Shown here: piece by piece, positions 14,282 through 22,592 of the stretch | Position numbering within the stretch: position 1 is the first letter of the stretch | Layout of the letters: every line of letters starts with the position of its first letter | DNA from: Methylobacterium nodulans ORS 2060 | GTDB taxonomy: Bacteria > Pseudomonadota > Alphaproteobacteria > Rhizobiales > Beijerinckiaceae | Length of the DNA: 64,000 bases | Direction of reading: 5' to 3' | NCBI RefSeq assembly: GCF_000022085.1 | Contig: NC_011894.1 | Span: 2,321,501-2,385,500, forward strand | Notes under the pieces: model-generated | Told to the model about the DNA's origin: nothing | Seen by the model: the letters and a program-made list of their open reading frames with translations, nothing else | Databases searched by the model: none | Position numbers and translations under genes: made by a program

Positions 14282-15747
14282 GAGCCCGTCCGAGTAACGG
14301 TTTGATGCGTTGGGACTAAGGTTGAGATCTGGGCGGATGGCTCCTGCGCCACAGGCTCAGCGCGCGGCCTGCGCCAGCTTCAGGAGGTTATGGGCGGTGC
14401 AGATCATCGCCCACTCGCCGCGGACCTGATCGAGCCCACGTAGCAGGAACTGTCGGAAGCCTCTGGCCTGCTTGATCTGCCCGAACACCGGCTCGACGAC
14501 CTGCTTCCTGAGACGGTAACGGCTCCGGCGCCCAGCCCGCTTCAGGCGGACGGCCATCGCGCTCATCAGGGGCATCTTCGTCAGCCTCCGGCGACCTGCT
14601 GCATCCGCCTCGCCGTGACGGGCACGGCCCGGAGCGAGATAGGCTGTGATCCGTCGCTCCTGCAGCGCGGCCAGGTTCGCCTCGGTGGCAAAGCCGGCAT
14701 CTCCGGAGACCTCCCGCGGCTTGCGCCCGAGATGGGTGCAGACGCCGTCGACGAGCGGCACGAGAGCGCGCGAGTCGGCGGGGTTCGTCACGAGCCGATG
14801 CGCGACGATCACCTGATGGGCCGCATCAACCGCAATCTGGCCGTTGTAGCCCTGCACGAACCCGTCGCGCGTGGGCAGGATGCGGCTGTCCGGGTCGGTG
14901 AAGTTGCGCTGCGCCCGGTCGGGCGGACCGCCGTCCTCGCCCCGCAAGGGCCGACCTTGCCAGCGCATGCCCGACGAGGCCCCCGGCCCGTCCTCGTCCT
15001 CCGGATCGGGCGGATCGGCAGCCTCTGCCTCCAACGCGGCCTTGGCGGCGCGGATCGTCTCCAGCCGCCGCTGCTTGTCGGCCATCCAGGCCGGTGTCTC
15101 GTCGCCACGATGGTCGGTCCCATGAGCCCGATCCTCCGCCGCGTCGGCCTCGCGCGCTTGATCCAGCCAAGCCTCGACCTCGGCGGCCAGCGTCGACTCG
15201 GCCGCCTTCATCCGGCCGTAGCTCATCGCCTTGTGGCGCGAGGCGTTGGCCTTCAGCTTGGTGCCGTCCACCGCCACGTGGGCAAAGCCGACCAGCCCGG
15301 CCGCCCGGCACAGCCGCAGCACCTGCACGAACAGGTCCGAGAGCGCCGTCAGATGCCGCTTGCGGAAGTCAGCGATGGTGCGGAAGTCGGGCCGGTTCAG
15401 GCCGGTCACGGCCATGAAGTCAACCCGCTCCTCGCAGGCGCGGGCGAGCTGACGCGACGAGTACAGACCGCGGCTGTAGCCGTAGAGGAGCAGGGCCACC
15501 ATCATGCCGGGATGGTAGGGCGGGTAGCCGCGCTCCTCGGTGTAGGTGTCGAGAATGGCTGAGAGGTCGAGCGCCTCGCGCACCGTATCGCGCACGAAGT
15601 GCGCCATGTGCCCGGGCGGCACGAACTCATGCAGCGAGGGTGGCAGCAGCCAGCCCTGATCGACGTCCCAGGAGCGAAACACCTTGGCCATGAGCCGAGT
15701 GAATCATCCCAAAGCGCCGCCGTCGAGGTACTTACTCGGACGGGCTC
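14282..15747 (-). mobile_element. IS1182-family insertion sequence with CTAG target duplication
   Basis: Perfect terminal inverted repeats GAGCCCGTCCGAGTAA (14282-14297 and its complement 15732-15747) bound a 1466-bp element. The palindromic tetranucleotide CTAG flanks both ends (14278-14281 and 15748-15751), the size and type of duplication reported for IS1182/IS5-like elements. One transposase gene fills the element. The perfect repeats and the in-frame repair of the host gene on removal imply recent insertion. Confidence 0.9.
14357..15691 (-). CDS. IS1182-family transposase
   Basis: 444 residues. The N-terminal domain (FRSWDVDQGWLLPPSLHEFV, MVALLLYGYSRGLYSSRQLA) is the conserved DUF772-type segment of the IS1182/IS5-related group. 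The DDE residues appear in VAVDGTKLKANAS (D), SGDAGFATEANL (D) and VVEPVFGQIKQARGFRQFLL (E). A charged linker of about 60 residues separates the first D from the core. Full length, no frameshift, so probably active. Confidence 0.93.
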   Translation of the reverse strand: MAKVFRSWDVDQGWLLPPSLHEFVPPGHMAHFVRDTVREALDLSAILDTYTEERGYPPYHPGMMVALLLYGYSRGLYSSRQLARACEERVDFMAVTGLNRPDFRTIADFRKRHLTALSDLFVQVLRLCRAAGLVGFAHVAVDGTKLKANASRHKAMSYGRMKAAESTLAAEVEAWLDQAREADAAEDRAHGTDHRGDETPAWMADKQRRLETIRAAKAALEAEAADPPDPEDEDGPGASSGMRWQGRPLRGEDGGPPDRAQRNFTDPDSRILPTRDGFVQGYNGQIAVDAAHQVIVAHRLVTNPADSRALVPLVDGVCTHLGRKPREVSGDAGFATEANLAALQERRITAYLAPGRARHGEADAAGRRRLTKMPLMSAMAVRLKRAGRRSRYRLRKQVVEPVFGQIKQARGFRQFLLRGLDQVRGEWAMICTAHNLLKLAQAAR

Positions 15748-15827
15748 CTAGCTGTGCCGAACGCGAGCAACGCGCCTGCTCCCGCAGCCATGAGCATGGC
15801 TGCGCTCAAGATCAACCAGCGCTTCAT

Positions 15828-16068
15828 GCTTGCCTCCTGAGTTTTACGCCATTTCCTTTTGTCTATCCAGTCGTGTTTTTGCGGATATCTCCTCAGGCAG
15901 ATGTGGAACAAACCTGCCAAATTGTTGAGAGGCCAGTGCGCCTTTGCCTTCTAGATGCCACCGGAAGGACTTCTCTCTTCGGCCCGACATCATTCTTGGC
16001 CGCAATGACGGGACCGCTCAAAGCCAGGGAAAGCGCCGGGGCTGCCGATAGATGCCGACTAGTCTGAA
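15828..16068. other. intergenic region upstream of the disrupted gene
   Basis: About 240 bp between the superoxide dismutase stop and the disrupted small gene. It must contain that gene's promoter, but no clear -35/-10 pair or terminator stands out. Confidence 0.3.
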
Positions 16069-16686
16069 CTATCCAGGAGTAGCCGTGGTCCAGTCGTCCT
16101 TCCTCAAATCGAAAAATAGCCGGTCCGCGTTCTCCCAGCGGATCGCCTGCATGAAGGTGTCGACGTAAGTCGCGGCCCTGGCGCCATAATCGATGTGGTA
16201 GGAATGCTCGTACATGTCGAGCGCCAGGATCGGCACGCCCCCCGCCAGCGTGTGCGCGTGGTCGGCGGCCCACTGGTTGACCAGCTGGCCGTCTCGGGGC
16301 GACCAGGACAGGAGCACCCATCCGGAACCGCCGGCCAGAGCTTTGCCCATGGCGATGAACTCGGAGCGCCAGCGCTCGAATGAACCAAAATTGCGCGCGA
16401 TCGCCTTACGCAGGACCGGTCCCGGCTCGCTCTCCTGGCCAAGGCCGCCGAAAAACAGCTCATGCAGGATCATCGAATTCATCGCGATCAATTGCTCGCG
16501 CTTGAGCCCATTGATCACGAAGCCGGGCGTCGTCTCGTAATCCAGCCCGGCAAGCTGCTCCTCGATGAGATTCAGCCGTTTCACGGCACCGCCGTAGTTG
16601 TTCTCGTAATGGCTGACGATCAGCCGTTCCGACATGCCTTTGATCCGAGCTGGATCGCAGCCGAGCGGCTTTATGGCGTAAGGCAT
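16069..16686 (-). CDS. superoxide dismutase (Fe/Mn type)
   Basis: 205 residues from ATG 16686 (AGAGGAGG upstream; the longer frame to 16746 is not supported). It converts superoxide to oxygen and hydrogen peroxide. The four metal ligands are in place: His in SHYENNYGGAVKRLN, His in MILHELFFGGL, Asp and His in LDMYEHSYHIDYG. There is no signal peptide, so it is cytoplasmic. It is the last gene of a minus-strand run that includes the DUF1259 and chromate genes, 110 bp downstream of DUF1259. This makes sense because chromate reduction generates superoxide; co-transcription is inferred from order only. Confidence 0.92.
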   Translation of the reverse strand: MPYAIKPLGCDPARIKGMSERLIVSHYENNYGGAVKRLNLIEEQLAGLDYETTPGFVINGLKREQLIAMNSMILHELFFGGLGQESEPGPVLRKAIARNFGSFERWRSEFIAMGKALAGGSGWVLLSWSPRDGQLVNQWAADHAHTLAGGVPILALDMYEHSYHIDYGARAATYVDTFMQAIRWENADRLFFDLRKDDWTTATPG

Positions 16687-16796
16687 CCTGACCTCCTCTG
16701 ACCGAGCGCAGGCGTGATCGCCGAGGGCAACCAGTCCTCTCGTCATGTGCCTGCTTGCGAGGGCAAGGGCGGCCGAGCCGACCCTTGCGTGCTGGC

Positions 16797-17759
16797 TCAG
16801 CCGCCCGACGCGACCTTGACGTGTTTGAGCGCTGCGCCGAGCCCCTTGGCGAGCTTGGCCGTGTCGTCGTTGGCCCAGAAGTGCATGAAGAACAGCCGCG
16901 GCTCGTCGCCGAGCATGTGGTTGTGCAGAGCCGTCACCTCGATGCCGTTCTGGCGCAGCGTCTTGATCACCGGGTTCACCTCGTCGGCGGTCAGCACGAA
17001 GTCGCCCGTGATCGCCGCCTTGCCGCCGCCGGTCGGCTGGAAGTTGATCGCGATGGCCGAGCCCATCGCCTCCGGCACATCCATCCCGTGGTCCCTCGGG
17101 GTCTCCGCGCGCGGGACGCTGACGGCGTAGACCCCGCCGTTGAGCTTGCCCTTGCGCCCGAGCGCCGCCTCGATGGCCGCCGTGTCGAGGGGCTGCGCCT
17201 GGTCCGAAGCTGTGGCCCGCGCGGGCGCCGGGCTTGCCCCGGCCGAGGCCGGGCCCGGGTGGCCGGCCGGCGGCGTGCCGGTCGCCGTCTCGGCGCCGAA
17301 CGGGGTGCGGCTCGCGCCGAGCGCCCCCATCAGCGTCGCGGCGAGCTTCCCGGGCTCACCATGTCCCGAGACGTGCATGTAGAGGGGGTTGGGCGAGGCG
17401 CGCAACAGGTGGTTGTGCAGGGCCGTGATCTCCACGCCGCCCTCGACCAAGCGCGTCATGACCGGGTTCACCTCGTCCTCGGTGAGCACGAGGTCGCCCA
17501 TCACCATCACCTGGTTCTCGCCGGCCTTCCGAAAGGCCAGCCAGGAGCCGAGAGCCAGCGCGGGTTTGATCGACACGCCGTCGAGCGTCACCGCCAGATC
17601 GGTGCGGGGCAGGCTGACGCGGTAGACCCCGCCCGGCATCTCCGTGCCGGGCTTGCCGAGGCCGGTGGCGATCGCCTGCTGCCACGTCTCAGCTGCCTGC
17701 ACGGGCGGCGCGAGCGCCACCAGGCTCAATGCGAAAAGAGAAGCTATTTGTCGGCGCAT
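16797..17759 (-). CDS. exported protein with two DUF1259 domains
   Basis: 320 residues from ATG 17759, chosen because AAGGAG sits 6 bases upstream, and followed by a signal peptide ending near VQAAE. Two DUF1259 (LppY/LpqO, PF07485) domains, about 25-160 and 200-318, share the same series: GVYRVSLPR/GVYAVSVPR, GDLVLTEDEVNPV/GDFVLTADEVNPV, ITALHNHLL/VTALHNHML, LYMHVSGHG/LFFMHFWAN. The ALHNH and MH motifs suggest a metal-binding site. An Ala/Pro-rich linker joins the domains. The family is of unknown function. Position after chrB-chrA and a small exported protein suggests a periplasmic partner in metal resistance. Confidence 0.85.
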   Translation of the reverse strand: MRRQIASLFALSLVALAPPVQAAETWQQAIATGLGKPGTEMPGGVYRVSLPRTDLAVTLDGVSIKPALALGSWLAFRKAGENQVMVMGDLVLTEDEVNPVMTRLVEGGVEITALHNHLLRASPNPLYMHVSGHGEPGKLAATLMGALGASRTPFGAETATGTPPAGHPGPASAGASPAPARATASDQAQPLDTAAIEAALGRKGKLNGGVYAVSVPRAETPRDHGMDVPEAMGSAIAINFQPTGGGKAAITGDFVLTADEVNPVIKTLRQNGIEVTALHNHMLGDEPRLFFMHFWANDDTAKLAKGLGAALKHVKVASGG

Positions 17760-17799
17760 GGTCATCTCCTTCGTGACCAGGTTTCGTGTCAGGCCGGCA

Positions 17800-18168
17800 T
17801 CACGGCCGCCGGGCCGGCGCCTGCAGCACGCCTTCCTCGGGCAGGGCGCCGTCGCGCCGGAACTCGACATGGGTGCCAGCCATCCAGACTTGGAGGCAGG
17901 GATCGGCATTCAGGCACAGCGCGTCGCCCTGGAGCCGCCAAATGCCGGTGCGGGCTCGCCCCATGGACACGGTCTGCAATCGACCGCCTGGCTCGAAGCG
18001 GTAGGCCCAGTGCACCTCGTCGGTGACCTCCTTCCCGGTCAGACGCGCGCGGATCTGCGGCCCGGTCAGCTGCCGAAATGTCTCTGCGGCCGGCGCTGGG
18101 TGGGCCAGCCCCAGGCTGAACAGCAGGACCGCGCCGCCCTGCCAGAGCCCGCGATGCCAGGGACGCAT
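17800..18168 (-). CDS. small exported hypothetical protein in the chromate operon
   Basis: 122 residues with a signal peptide (cleavage near HPAPAAET). The mature part has an FRQLTGPQIRARLTGKEVTD helix followed by beta strands and two cysteines (LCLNADPCLQVW), a pattern seen in small periplasmic proteins of the DUF995-like kind. Its ATG overlaps the chrA stop (TGATG), so translation is coupled to the chromate transporter. Function unknown. Confidence 0.7.
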   Translation of the reverse strand: MRPWHRGLWQGGAVLLFSLGLAHPAPAAETFRQLTGPQIRARLTGKEVTDEVHWAYRFEPGGRLQTVSMGRARTGIWRLQGDALCLNADPCLQVWMAGTHVEFRRDGALPEEGVLQAPARRP

Positions 18169-19577
18169 CAGACCAGCCCCGCTAAGTGGAGGGCCACGCC
18201 CGCGGCCGAGCAGGCCGCGAGCGTCGTGATCATGCCGACCTTGAACCGGAACACGGCCACGGCGGCCGCGAGCGCCAGGACCAGGGCGAAGGGGTTCACA
18301 CTGGCGAGCACTGGCACATCGAACCGGAGAGGGCCGGCCACAGCAGGTCGCACCTGCGTGAAGATGGTGTGGAGCGCAAACCAGACCGCGAGGTTGAGGA
18401 TCACGCCCACCACGGCCGCGGTGATGGCCGCCAGCGCGCCGGCGAGCGCCCGGTTGCCGCGCAGGCGCTCGACGTAAGGAGCCCCGACGAAGATCCAGAG
18501 GAAGCAGGGCACGAAGGTCACCCAGGTGGTCAGCAGGCCCCCGAGCGTCCCGGCGACGAGCGGCGGCAGCGAACCGGGGGCGCGGAAGGCGGCCATGAAG
18601 CCCACGAACTGCGTGACCATGATCAGCGGTCCGGGCGTGGTCTCGGCCATGCCGAGCCCGTCGAGCATCTCGCCGGGCTTCAGCCAGCCGTAATGCTCCA
18701 CCGCCTGCTGCGCGACATAAGCCAGCACCGCATAGGCGCCGCCGAACGTCACCATGGCCATCTTGGAGAAGAACACGGCGATGTGGCCAAACACCTGGTC
18801 CGGCCCGAGGGCGAGCAGGAGGCCGGCGACCGGCAGCAGCCAGAGGCCCGCCCAGAGACCCAGCACCCGCAGGGTGTCCCGCGGCGCTGCCCGTTCCTGC
18901 GGGAGCTCGTCATCACCGAGCAGGAAAGGGCCCTCAGCGACCGTGTCGGACGCGCCGTGGCCACCGCCGGCCTGGAACTCCGGCCGACCCGCCCGCCCGC
19001 CGAAGTAGCCGATCACTCCGGCGGCCAGCACGATGAGCGGGAACGGCACATCAAGGAAGAAGATCGCCACAAAGGCCGCTGCGGCAAGCGCCACCATGAT
19101 CCGGCTCTTCAGAGCGCGCTGGCCGATCCGCCGCACGGCCTGGAGCACGATCGCGAGCACCGCGGCCTTGAGGCCGAAGAACAGGCCGGCGACCAGGCCG
19201 ACCTGGCCGTAGAGGGCGTAGATCCAGCTCAGGGCCATGATCGCCAGGATGCCCGGCACGACGAAGAGCCCGCCCGCGACGAGGCCGCCGCGTGTGCCGT
19301 GCATCAGCCAGCCGACATAGGTGGCGAGCTGCTGGGCCTCGGGGCCGGGCAGGAGCGTGCAGAAATTCAGGGCGTGCAGAAAGCGGTGCTCGGAGATCCA
19401 GCGCTGCTCCTCGACCAGGATGCGGTGCATGACCGCGATCTGCCCGGCCGGGCCGCCGAAGGACAGGGCGGCGACCCGCAGCCAGACCGGCAGGGCTTCG
19501 GCCAGGGTGACGGCCGAGGGCGGGCCGGCCTCGGCCGCCGCCCCAGCCGGCGCGGCGTTCACGGCGGTGCTGCCCAT
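18168..19577 (-). CDS. chrA: chromate efflux transporter ChrA
   Basis: 469 residues from ATG 19577, two bases after the stop of the preceding gene. This long-chain CHR protein has two CHR domains (about 25-215 and 255-465) with about ten membrane helices. Family hallmarks are SFGGPAGQIAVMHRILVEE and FCTLLPGPEAQQLATYVGW in the first half, and FGGAYAVLAYVAQQAVEHYGW and AETTPGPLIMVTQFVGF in the second. It uses the proton-motive force to expel chromate, an unwanted sulfate mimic. It sits directly after a rhodanese-ChrB fusion, the classic context. Confidence 0.93.
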   Translation of the reverse strand: MGSTAVNAAPAGAAAEAGPPSAVTLAEALPVWLRVAALSFGGPAGQIAVMHRILVEEQRWISEHRFLHALNFCTLLPGPEAQQLATYVGWLMHGTRGGLVAGGLFVVPGILAIMALSWIYALYGQVGLVAGLFFGLKAAVLAIVLQAVRRIGQRALKSRIMVALAAAAFVAIFFLDVPFPLIVLAAGVIGYFGGRAGRPEFQAGGGHGASDTVAEGPFLLGDDELPQERAAPRDTLRVLGLWAGLWLLPVAGLLLALGPDQVFGHIAVFFSKMAMVTFGGAYAVLAYVAQQAVEHYGWLKPGEMLDGLGMAETTPGPLIMVTQFVGFMAAFRAPGSLPPLVAGTLGGLLTTWVTFVPCFLWIFVGAPYVERLRGNRALAGALAAITAAVVGVILNLAVWFALHTIFTQVRPAVAGPLRFDVPVLASVNPFALVLALAAAVAVFRFKVGMITTLAACSAAGVALHLAGLV

Positions 19578-19579
19578 GG

Positions 19580-20410
19580 TCAGCCCCCCGGCTTCGGCTT
19601 GTTGGTGGGCCAGTTGTGGGTCTCGGCGGTGGCGTCCCGGCACCAGCGGTAGAAGGCGTCGTAGAGCAGCATCCCGGCATCGAGCTGCGCCAGATCGTCG
19701 GCATACATCCGCGACAGCCCGAGCGAGGCGGCGAGCAGACCGGCTGCCTCGGGGGCGAGGTCGAGCCGCGCCGTATCGGCGCCGCGCACGATGGCCGCCA
19801 GCCGGCGCAGGGGCTCGGTCCCGAGGGTCAGCTCCTCGAGCATCACGTCGAAGCTGCACCGCTCGCCCCGGTGGCTCCAGAACACGTCCGGATCATCGAT
19901 GTCGAAGGGGGCTGCCCGGAACGTCTCGGCCACGGCGGTCACCTCGGAGGGGGGCACGAACAGGAACACGGCGGCGGGATCGACGAAGCGGCGGATCAGC
20001 CACGGGCAGGCGATGCGGTCGATCTTCGGCCGGGCGCGCGTGACCCACACGGTTCGGCCCAGGGCATCGCGGGCGGGCAGCTTGTCGGCCGGCACCATGG
20101 GCAGGCCGGCCGCATGCCAGGCATTGGTGCCGCCCTCCAGCACCTCGGCCGGCACCCCCTCCTGCCGCAGCCAGGCAGCGACGCCATGACTGAGCTTCTG
20201 GCCGCTTTGACATGTCACGACCGCGGACCGGCCGACCAGGGCGCCAGCCCAGGCTGCCACGTCGCCCCAGGGGCGGCGCATGGCGCCCGGAATCAGCCGG
20301 GGATCCGCGGCGAAGTCCTCGTCGGTGCGGACGTCGAGGAGCACCGGGCAGCCGGGGGTGCCGAGGAGACGAGCGAGCTTGTCGACAGGGATGGAATTGG
20401 GCGTAGGCAT
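19580..20410 (-). CDS. rhodanese-ChrB fusion, chromate resistance
   Basis: 276 residues. Residues 1-110 form a rhodanese domain (LLDVRTDEDFAADPRLIPGA) with an active-site loop CQSGQKLSHG whose Cys is in place. Residues 120-270 match the ChrB C-terminal domain (PF09828): VWVTRARPKIDRIACPWLIRRFVD, VFLFVPPSEV, CSFDVMLEE, HNWPTNKPKPGG-like end. Stand-alone ChrB proteins carry a regulatory N-terminus; here it is replaced by rhodanese, so transcriptional control by this protein is unlikely. First gene of the chromate run, 2 bp before chrA. Confidence 0.88.
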   Translation of the reverse strand: MPTPNSIPVDKLARLLGTPGCPVLLDVRTDEDFAADPRLIPGAMRRPWGDVAAWAGALVGRSAVVTCQSGQKLSHGVAAWLRQEGVPAEVLEGGTNAWHAAGLPMVPADKLPARDALGRTVWVTRARPKIDRIACPWLIRRFVDPAAVFLFVPPSEVTAVAETFRAAPFDIDDPDVFWSHRGERCSFDVMLEELTLGTEPLRRLAAIVRGADTARLDLAPEAAGLLAASLGLSRMYADDLAQLDAGMLLYDAFYRWCRDATAETHNWPTNKPKPGG

Positions 20411-20564
20411 GGCGCGTCCTTGCAGAGAATGCAGGTTGGACGCGATTCTTCAGCCGGAGCCTCGTCGGGAGATCGCTTCCCGATAGTGGGAGAAAAGACC
20501 GTCGCGGCGCGCGATGTCAAGCGGCAGCCGCGGCGTTGGCCGTGCAGGTTCCGGACCGTAACGC

Positions 20565-21356
20565 TCACGCGAGGCGGTCGAGGCGCAGGCGCTGCCTGTC
20601 GTCCGTCAGACAGCGAAGAGCAAGACCGGCCGTGGCCAGCGCCGCGAGGCCACTCGCGCCCGTCAGCAGGAACAGGAGCAGGATCTGGTACTTCACCGCC
20701 TCGACGGGATCCATTCCGGCCAGGATCTGGCCCGTCATGATCCCGGGCAGCGTGATGATGCCCGCAGCCGACATCTGGTTGATGATCGGCAGCAGGCCGC
20801 GGCGCACGGCCGTGCGGAAGAGGCCCGCGGCAGCCTGCCGGAACGGCACGCCGAGCCCGAGCTGGGCCTCGATGGCGCTGCGCTCACGCCGCACGCCTCC
20901 GAGCAGGCTGTCGAGCGTCAGGCTGGCCGCGTTGAGCACCGATCCCAGAACGATGCCGGCGAGCGGGACGGCGTAGCGGGGATCGTACCAGGGCGTCGGG
21001 CGGATCGCCGTCGACAGGGCGAGGCCGGCGGTCGCCAGGGTGGCAACGAGGACGCTGCCGAGGCTGATCGCCAGCGTGACAAAGCCCCGGAAGCGCCGCT
21101 CGGGCCGCGCGGCGACCTCCCGGGCGGCCACGAGGCTCATCACCAGCACGAGCAGCAGCGTCGCCACCGGATCGTTCAGCGCGAAGACGAAGCGCAGCAG
21201 GTACCCCACGCCGATCAGCTGAACGACCATGCGCGCGGCCGCCAGCACGAGTTGGCGGTGGAGGTTGAGGCGCAGGGCGAGCGAGAGGCCCGCATCCAGG
21301 ACGACGAGCGACGCCGCGAGCGCGAGGTCGGTGGCGCTGAGGGTGATCGGGGTCAT
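20565..21356 (-). CDS. fetB: FetB-like ABC permease (UPF0014), metal export
   Basis: 263 residues, about seven membrane helices, matching UPF0014/FetB (PF03649). Family motifs include RMVVQLIGVGYLLRFVF, PLAGIVLGSVLNAASLTLD and LPGIMTGQILAGMDPVEAVKYQ. In E. coli, FetAB exports iron and protects against peroxide. The start overlaps the fetA stop by 4 bp. It stands divergent from a CsoR-regulated exporter and downstream of chromate genes, within a metal-homeostasis block. Confidence 0.88.
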   Translation of the reverse strand: MTPITLSATDLALAASLVVLDAGLSLALRLNLHRQLVLAAARMVVQLIGVGYLLRFVFALNDPVATLLLVLVMSLVAAREVAARPERRFRGFVTLAISLGSVLVATLATAGLALSTAIRPTPWYDPRYAVPLAGIVLGSVLNAASLTLDSLLGGVRRERSAIEAQLGLGVPFRQAAAGLFRTAVRRGLLPIINQMSAAGIITLPGIMTGQILAGMDPVEAVKYQILLLFLLTGASGLAALATAGLALRCLTDDRQRLRLDRLA

Positions 21357-21973
21357 GGCACCGCCTCCAGCCGACGCGCCGCCATGCGCAGGGCCCGTGC
21401 GCTCAGACGCTCGCTCTGACCGGGATCATGGGAGACCATCAGGATGATCGCTCCGGCTGCCGCACGCTCCCGCAGAAGCGCCTCGACGGCCGTGGTGGAA
21501 ACCGGATCGAGAGGCCCGGTGGGCTCGTCGAGGAGAAGGGCCGGCGTCTCACGCACGAGGGCGCGGACCAGGGCCAAGCGCTGACGTTCCCCGGTCGAGA
21601 GATTGGCGACCAGTCCCGCGAAGGGGCGTGCGCCGACACCGAGACGTGCGGCGAGCGCCTCGGCTGCGACCCGGTGCTCCGGCGCGACGTGATCGGCGAT
21701 CGCGTCGCTCCACCAGCCTGGCTCGGCGGCGACGTAGGGGATCTGCCGCCGCCACTCCGGAGCCGGCATCTCGGAGCGCCACCGCCCGTCGAGCCGGACC
21801 CGCCCGGTATTCACGTCGAGATCGGCGATCATGCGCAGGAACAGGCTCTTTCCCGAGCCGGACGGGCCGGCGATGGTCACGATCTGCCCCTTGGGCACGA
21901 CGAGATCGAAAGGCCCCGCCAGATCGCTGCGCAGGTCCTCGATATGCAGTCCCCGATCGCGGTCACACCTCAT
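21353..21973 (-). CDS. fetA: FetA-like ABC ATPase
   Basis: 206 residues from ATG 21973, chosen because ATPase homology begins immediately and the longer frame to 22618 is out of character. Motifs: Walker A GPSGSGKS, signature LSTGERQRLAL, Walker B ALLLDEPTGPLD, switch VSHD. It pairs with the overlapping fetB permease to form an ATP-driven exporter, by family precedent for iron. The gene is divergent from the CsoR-family regulator, 340 bp away. Confidence 0.87.
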   Translation of the reverse strand: MRCDRDRGLHIEDLRSDLAGPFDLVVPKGQIVTIAGPSGSGKSLFLRMIADLDVNTGRVRLDGRWRSEMPAPEWRRQIPYVAAEPGWWSDAIADHVAPEHRVAAEALAARLGVGARPFAGLVANLSTGERQRLALVRALVRETPALLLDEPTGPLDPVSTTAVEALLRERAAAGAIILMVSHDPGQSERLSARALRMAARRLEAVP

Positions 21974-22284
21974 GGCAGGTCGGAGCCCGGCGAGGCTCTG
22001 CCTTCGCACCGACAGCGGACCGTCTTGCCGAGACAGCGGCAATGCAGTGCTCGCCGCCGTCTCCCGCTCGCAATTGGAGCCGGAAGCCGTGGAGGCGGAC
22101 GATGGAGGTGACGCTGGCGCTCGACCGTCACCGTCGTGTCGGGCGCGGCGGCAACGGACTGGGTCGCTGTGCGGGTCGGCACGGTCGGCCGTCCTCTCTC
22201 CGAATAGCGGGTCCAAATCAAAAGCATAACTGTGCTGGCGGACGTGGGCCGCATCTGGACGCGACCACTTTTCGGGTTTGCCGG

Positions 22285-22306
22285 ATCCTATCCCCCTGGG
22301 TAGGAT
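22285..22306. promoter_or_regulatory. putative CsoR-family operator
   Basis: Inverted repeat ATCCTA (22285-22290) and TAGGAT (22301-22306) enclosing a C-rich centre TCCCCCTGGG. This is the AT-flanked G/C-tract form expected for CsoR/RcnR-type repressors. It ends 6 bp before the regulator's ATG at 22313, so binding would block its own expression and that of the downstream exporter. Confidence 0.65.
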
Positions 22307-22312
22307 ATCGCC

Positions 22313-22579
22313 ATGCAACATGCCTCCCACCCGGACATCGTCAAGCGTCTCAGGCGCGCCCACGGCCATCTCGCCTCGGTCATCGCCATGATCGAGGAGG
22401 GGCGCCCCTGCGTGGATCTTGCCCAGCAGCTCCACGCCGTAGAGAGCGCCATCACCAACGCCAAGCGCGAGCTGATCCAGGACCACATGGAGCATTGCCT
22501 CGGCGACGCAGTCGGGTCCGGCGAGGTGTCGGCCCGGTCCGCACTGAGCGAGTTCAAGCGGCTCGCCAAGTACCTGTGA
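22313..22579 (+). CDS. CsoR/RcnR-family metal-sensing repressor
   Basis: 88 residues, all-helical DUF156 protein (PF02583). Candidate metal ligands are Cys33 (EGRPCVDLAQQL), His58 and Cys62 (DHMEHCL). Their 25- and 4-residue spacing equals the Cys-His-Cys set of copper-sensing CsoR. RcnR-type nickel sensors instead have His at the last position; here His61 is one residue short of it. His3 is also present, as in RcnR, so copper is favoured but nickel/cobalt is not excluded. It lies 13 bp before the MFS gene with an operator-like repeat overlapping its leader, consistent with autoregulation. Confidence 0.87.
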   Translation: MQHASHPDIVKRLRRAHGHLASVIAMIEEGRPCVDLAQQLHAVESAITNAKRELIQDHMEHCLGDAVGSGEVSARSALSEFKRLAKYL

Positions 22580-22592
22580 GGGCAGGACCCCA

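Larger units (their letters stand above)
14070..15827 (-). pseudogene. small exported PepSY-like protein interrupted by an IS1182-type element
   Basis: The 5' part starts at ATG 15827 (AGGAGG upstream) and encodes a 26-residue signal peptide up to the element. The 3' part runs 14277 to TAG 14070 and contains DRPVTEDQVRETLQSQGW, VEIHRSGDFLQVRG and DITVDSRTGRF, a PepSY-like pattern. Removing the element and one CTAG copy joins the two parts in frame (80 + 208 bases, 95 residues) with no stop at the junction. The original gene was therefore intact until insertion and is now disrupted. The product would have been periplasmic; the domain call is tentative, the reconstruction is not. Confidence 0.8.

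Noticed and set aside
18186..19652. Plus-strand 488-codon open frame
   Set aside because: Antisense shadow of chrA; composition is His/Arg/Gln-rich with no fold pattern.
19616..20740. Plus-strand 374-codon frame
   Set aside because: Antisense to the rhodanese-ChrB gene, which has an intact catalytic loop and ChrB motifs.
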